Assembly: GCA_022736715.1 (NCBI GenBank)
Contig: DZDJ01000007.1
Span: 1 to 64,000, forward strand
Length of the DNA stretch: 64,000 bases
Direction of reading: 5' to 3'
Source: Edaphobacter aggregans
GTDB taxonomy: Bacteria > Acidobacteriota > Terriglobia > Terriglobales > Acidobacteriaceae
The position numbers were made by a program, and so were the translations under genes. Below are positions 61,179 to 64,000 of the stretch, one piece after another (within the stretch, counting starts at the first letter, position 1; every line of letters begins with the position of its first letter). The notes beneath the pieces are model-generated. The model worked only from the letters and a program-made list of their open reading frames with translations, made no database searches and had not been told where the DNA came from.

Positions 61179-62084
61179 ATGTTGGACGTGGCCATTGCTG
61201 CGCCAACCTTGCCTGCTGCTGCTGCCTCGCACACACACCAGCGATCTGTGCCTGTCCTGTGGCACTTGCTGTCGCTGGATGCGCCAACCGTCGCCGCATT
61301 GTGGACCATCTTCTTCGCGCGTTCACTGCGGGTGCCTCTGCCATGGATGATTCCGTTGGTTCTGGCCGCTGGCGTATGGGTGCTCTATGTGCTTGACCGT
61401 ATTCTGGACACCATGCGCGCCACGGCCAGCCCGTTGCAGGCCAACACGTTGCGCGAGCGCCACTACTTCCATGCCCGCCATCGCAAAGCGCTGCTGCTGG
61501 GGGTGGCCATCGTGCTTCCGGCAGCGCTCTGGGCCGGTGCGCACTACAGTTTGTTCCGCGTGCAGCGGGACATGCTTCTACTGGGCTGCTTTGTTTCTGC
61601 CTATGTAATAGTGGTGCATGGAGTGGGAGTGCAGGCGCAGCGCAGGCTGCCGAAAGAGCTGGCTGTCGGCGGCATCTTTGCCGCGGCGACGGCAATCCCC
61701 ACCGCGGCGCGGCTGACCACCAGCCTTGTACCGGCTCTTACCAGCACACTGCTGTTTGCGGCGCTTTGCTGGCTCAACTGCGTCTCCATCCATCGCTGGG
61801 AGTCCCGCGGGCAGCCAGAGAATACGCTCCTGCACGAGCACGGCTCTACGCGATGGGCTGGCCGGCATCTGACCTTTCTTGCCACCCTGCTGGCACTGAC
61901 CGCTTTTGCACTGCTGCTGCCAGCGGCGCTCGCCGCCATTCACGCCATTGCACTGGCCTGTGGATTGAGCGCGCTGCTGCTGCTTGCGCTGGAGCTGACA
62001 CACCGCCGTTTTTCCGCGCTCACTCTGCGCATTGCCGCCGATGCGGCCCTGCTCACTCCGCTGCTCTTCCTGTTCTTCCTATGA
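61179..62084 (+). CDS. UbiA-like polytopic membrane protein
   Basis: 301-aa protein with seven to nine hydrophobic helices. The early motif YVLDRILDTMR resembles the first DxxxD prenyl-diphosphate site of UbiA prenyltransferases and is followed by ERHYFHARHRKALLLG. A clear second Asp-rich motif is missing (CVSIHRWESRGQ stands roughly in that place), so activity is uncertain. The stop overlaps the next gene, a methyltransferase, by ATGA. Together they could modify an isoprenoid or lipid, but the substrate is unknown. Confidence 0.6.
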   Translation: MLDVAIAAPTLPAAAASHTHQRSVPVLWHLLSLDAPTVAALWTIFFARSLRVPLPWMIPLVLAAGVWVLYVLDRILDTMRATASPLQANTLRERHYFHARHRKALLLGVAIVLPAALWAGAHYSLFRVQRDMLLLGCFVSAYVIVVHGVGVQAQRRLPKELAVGGIFAAATAIPTAARLTTSLVPALTSTLLFAALCWLNCVSIHRWESRGQPENTLLHEHGSTRWAGRHLTFLATLLALTAFALLLPAALAAIHAIALACGLSALLLLALELTHRRFSALTLRIAADAALLTPLLFLFFL

Positions 62085-62758
62085 GCGCCACCTCCACCAT
62101 GCAGCCCGCGCCCACGCCAGATTTCGACCGCATTGCGCATGCCTATCGCTGGATGGAGTACCTGAGCTTTGGCCGCCGGCTGGAGCGCTGCCGCTTCCAT
62201 TTTCTGCCGCATCTGCACCAGCAACAGCAGGCCCTGGTGCTGGGCGATGGCGATGGCCGCTTCCTGTCCAGGCTGCTCCTGCAAAATCCATTGCTGACGG
62301 CCGACGCCGTCGACAGCAGCCCGGTCATGCTGGCGCTGCTGCAACAGCGATGCGCAACCGCGTCTCCGCAGAGCAACCAGCGCCTTGCACTGCACACAGC
62401 GGACATCCGCCACTTTACCCCGCCGCGCTCGCAGTATGATCTGGTGGTGACGCACTTCTTTCTGGACTGCCTGAGCGATGCCGAAATCGCCCCCCTTGCG
62501 CACTGCATTCGCCAGCACACCGCGCAGCAGGCAGTCTGGCTGGTTTCGGAATTTTCCATTCCCGCAAAACGCATCCTGCGACTGCCTGCCCGGCTGCTGA
62601 TACGCTCGCTCTATTTTGCTTTTCGCTGGCTCACGGGGCTCGAAGCCGGCCATCTGCCAAACCATTCTGCGGCACTGCAAGCTGCCGGCTTTCTTTGCAA
62701 AGCACGCCAGCCTCATCTGGGCGGACTGCTGGTCAGTGAACTCTGGCAACGCGGATAG
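62081..62758 (+). CDS. Class I SAM-dependent methyltransferase
   Basis: 225-aa Rossmann-type methyltransferase. Motif I is ALVLGDGDGRFLSRLL, followed by the acidic motif II VDSSPVML, ALHTADIRHF and the post-motif YDLVVTHFFLDCLSD. It begins inside the stop of the UbiA-like gene (ATGA), so the two are coupled. Motif layout resembles UbiE/BioC-like small-molecule methyltransferases. The C-terminal part has aromatic, hydrophobic LLIRSLYFAFRWLTGLEAGH, which might lie on the membrane. Confidence 0.85.
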   Translation: MSATSTMQPAPTPDFDRIAHAYRWMEYLSFGRRLERCRFHFLPHLHQQQQALVLGDGDGRFLSRLLLQNPLLTADAVDSSPVMLALLQQRCATASPQSNQRLALHTADIRHFTPPRSQYDLVVTHFFLDCLSDAEIAPLAHCIRQHTAQQAVWLVSEFSIPAKRILRLPARLLIRSLYFAFRWLTGLEAGHLPNHSAALQAAGFLCKARQPHLGGLLVSELWQRG

Positions 62759-62855
62759 CGCAGCAGTCCGCTCAGAACAGTAGCCGGGTCCCCTTTCGGC
62801 AAACCATTGTCGGCTGTCAACTATCAATTGCCCTCTGCACAGCGGCTTCTGTGTT

Positions 62856-62972
62856 TATAGCGGTTTTCCAGTTGGTGTAGAGGGAACGTGATGCCCTGAA
62901 ATGGCTTTTTTCTCAAGAAAAAGCCATCCTGCATATTTCTGGAAACTCCACGAAAACTGGAGAACCGCTATA
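62856..62972. mobile_element. MITE-like palindromic element flanked by TA
   Basis: 117 bp with terminal inverted repeats TATAGCGGTTTTCCAGT (62856-62872) and ACTGGAGAACCGCTATA (62956-62972), 17 bp with a single mismatch. Ends are TA, as expected of IS630/Tc1-type target sites. Within is a 10-bp hairpin, ATGGCTTTTT (62901-62910) and AAAAAGCCAT (62918-62927). It has no coding capacity of its own. An IS630 remnant lies 9 kb away but shares no visible sequence. Confidence 0.65.
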
Positions 62973-62981
62973 GAATGCGTC

Positions 62982-63443
62982 ATGCTGCGATTCCGCTCCC
63001 TGCTGCCCGCGCTGCGTGCCTATTTCTCCAACTTTGGCCGGGCCTATGGCAGCTTTCTCCTCATTCAGGTTCTGGGCAAGCTGGGCCTGCTCTTCTTTTT
63101 TCTGATTGCGCTGCGTCTGCTGGCGACGCCGCATGTACTTCCGCTCTTCTTCTTTGCCCAGGCAGGCCTGTTTCTGCTGCTGGCTGCCCGCTTCTGGCAG
63201 CACGGCATGGAAACCGCTCTGGCCCTGGAAAACCCGATCCGATTGCCGGAAGCGACAGTTTTTCCAGCATCGGAGCCTGCGCCACCCTACATTGCGGCGG
63301 AAGTGCCCACCAGCGGTCCGGAACAGCAAGACGATCCTTCCAACGCAGCCGCACTGACTCCAGCGCGAAGCCAGCCGCAAAGCGAGCATCTACAAGTGAC
63401 CTTCGTTACCGGAACCGGAACACAATTGTTACAATTGTGTTAA
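62982..63443 (+). CDS. Small membrane protein of unknown function
   Basis: 153-aa protein with two hydrophobic helices (FLLIQVLGKLGLLFFFLIAL and LPLFFFAQAGLFLLLAARFW) near residues 25-75. The disordered Pro/Ala/Ser/Gln-rich C-terminus shows no fold. The ATG at 62982 is chosen because the longer frame from 62901 starts inside the palindromic element; no ribosome site is seen. A TAGAAT box at 62971-62976, partly formed by the right end of that element, ends 5 nt before it. Confidence 0.55.
   Translation: MLRFRSLLPALRAYFSNFGRAYGSFLLIQVLGKLGLLFFFLIALRLLATPHVLPLFFFAQAGLFLLLAARFWQHGMETALALENPIRLPEATVFPASEPAPPYIAAEVPTSGPEQQDDPSNAAALTPARSQPQSEHLQVTFVTGTGTQLLQLC
63420..63440. promoter_or_regulatory. 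Perfect palindrome upstream of sixA
   Basis: ACACAATTGT-T-ACAATTGTGT is a perfect 10-bp inverted repeat with a single-base spacer. It overlaps the last codons of the upstream gene and lies 26 nt before the sixA ATG. Its form is that of an operator for a dimeric repressor; no family was assigned. It lacks the GC stem and T-run of a terminator. Confidence 0.6.
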
Positions 63444-63466
63444 TTTATCAATAGCGATTGCTTTCT

Positions 63467-64000
63467 ATGAACCTTTATCTCCTCCGCCATGCCAGCGCCG
63501 GAACCCAGCGCACCAATCCTTTGCTCGATACGAAGCGCCCTCTCGACAAGGACGGCAAGCAGCACTGCATTGTACTGGCGCAGGTGCTTGGCAGCCTGAA
63601 TGTACAGTTCGACCTGGTGGTTTCCAGCCCGCTGAAACGCAGCCTGCAAACGGCGGCTCTGGTGGGAACCGAGCTGGGGTATGAATCTAAGATATTGATT
63701 TCAAAAGCACTGGCACCCGAAGGCACGTTAGACAACTTCCGTCGGCTGCTGGAAACCTGCGGCAGCTATGAAAACGTGCTGGTGGTGGGCCACAACCCCA
63801 ACCTGACTGCATTTCTGGGCTCGCTGATTGTGCCTTCCAATGGGGAAGCTGGCCGACCAGCCAGCCTGCGGCTACGGAAAGGCTCGATTGCGCGCGTGAA
63901 CATGGAGCGCCGGCCGGCCAGTTTGCAGTGGCTGCTGGATCCACGCATCGTCCGCACGCTCTACACCAGTTCCGCAACCAGCGTGCGCCGGAAGACCCCC
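63467..64000 (+). CDS. sixA: SixA-type histidine phosphatase (partial at window end)
   Basis: Phosphohistidine phosphatase of the phosphoglycerate-mutase superfamily; SixA acts on phosphorelay His residues. The frame is open to the window end, so at least 178 aa are present. It has the catalytic RHG-like motif LYLLRHASAG (His8), the second Arg in VVSSPLKRSLQTAALV and the second catalytic His in VLVVGHNPNLTAFLGSL. Preceded by the palindrome at 63420. The 3' end is missing from the window; start by position and motif. Confidence 0.88.
   Translation, partial: MNLYLLRHASAGTQRTNPLLDTKRPLDKDGKQHCIVLAQVLGSLNVQFDLVVSSPLKRSLQTAALVGTELGYESKILISKALAPEGTLDNFRRLLETCGSYENVLVVGHNPNLTAFLGSLIVPSNGEAGRPASLRLRKGSIARVNMERRPASLQWLLDPRIVRTLYTSSATSVRRKTP

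Noticed and set aside
63420..63440. Terminator for the small membrane gene before sixA
   Set aside because: The palindrome is AT-rich with a one-base loop and overlaps the stop codon, with no T-run after it. An operator is more likely.
1..64000. tRNA, rRNA, CRISPR arrays, prophage or integron structures
   Set aside because: No T-loop-like signatures in intergenic regions, no regularly spaced repeats with spacers, no integrase or phage genes were found on reading. A tRNAscan/CRISPR search would settle this.

Overview
The window looks like a chromosomal segment of an acidobacterium (Acidobacteriota, probably Terriglobales/Acidobacteriaceae). This is inferred from gene content, moderately high GC, diderm outer-membrane machinery (Omp85/TamB), a GH57 branching enzyme, a DUF6526-like protein and the general style of the proteins; the genus cannot be fixed without a search. 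No rRNA, tRNA or CRISPR array was seen. Nearly all of it is intact protein-coding DNA. Mobile DNA is limited to a decayed IS630-type transposase end and one MITE-like palindrome.

Layout. 1-12.9 kb, minus strand: a flagellar operon (flgB-flgC-fliE-fliF-fliG-fliH-fliI-fliJ-fliK-flgD-flgE) with many overlapping genes, preceded by a sigma-54 activator that lacks a DNA-binding domain (FlgR-like) and an orphan OmpR-type response regulator. 13.3-17.3 kb, plus: ssb, a frataxin-like gene, an LPS-type glycosyltransferase, an acyl-CoA mutase large subunit whose specificity residues match isobutyryl-CoA mutase, and a DUF6526-like protein. 17.4-24.8 kb: a CysJ-like reductase without its flavodoxin domain, an EmrB-type exporter, a small outer-membrane protein, cytochrome bd oxidase cydAB, and a BON-domain protein. 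25-33.3 kb, minus: a coupled envelope-biogenesis operon of an Omp85 protein, a SurA-like chaperone without PPIase domain, and TamB.

33.4-41.6 kb, plus: a ThiF-type adenylyltransferase, an ECF sigma/anti-sigma pair, shikimate kinase, an AI-2E-type permease (probable CTG start), heme O synthase with an ABC-2 exporter, and lexA with a leaderless-type promoter. 41.7-44.9 kb, minus: trxA, and thrC-thrB. 45.1-47.8 kb, plus: a HTH-Mop molybdate regulator followed by modABC. 48-53.7 kb, minus: a CzcCBA-type heavy-metal efflux operon beside the IS630 remnant. 54.1-64 kb, mostly plus: a SprT-like protease, mnmA, a YtxH protein, a BON/glycine-zipper lipoprotein, a GH57 glucan branching enzyme, a UbiA-like membrane protein coupled to a methyltransferase, and a SixA-type phosphatase cut by the window end.

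Points of most interest: (i) a structured element present in two copies, each just after a transporter gene stop codon (20.5 and 47.8 kb); (ii) the isobutyryl-CoA mutase signature; (iii) the sigma-54 activator with no HTH; (iv) a lexA promoter carrying an ATTC-N7-ATTC direct repeat and a -10 box only 7 nt before the ATG, a spacing also seen at the molybdate regulator; (v) a 117-bp TA-flanked MITE-like palindrome that sits where the promoter of the next gene should be.
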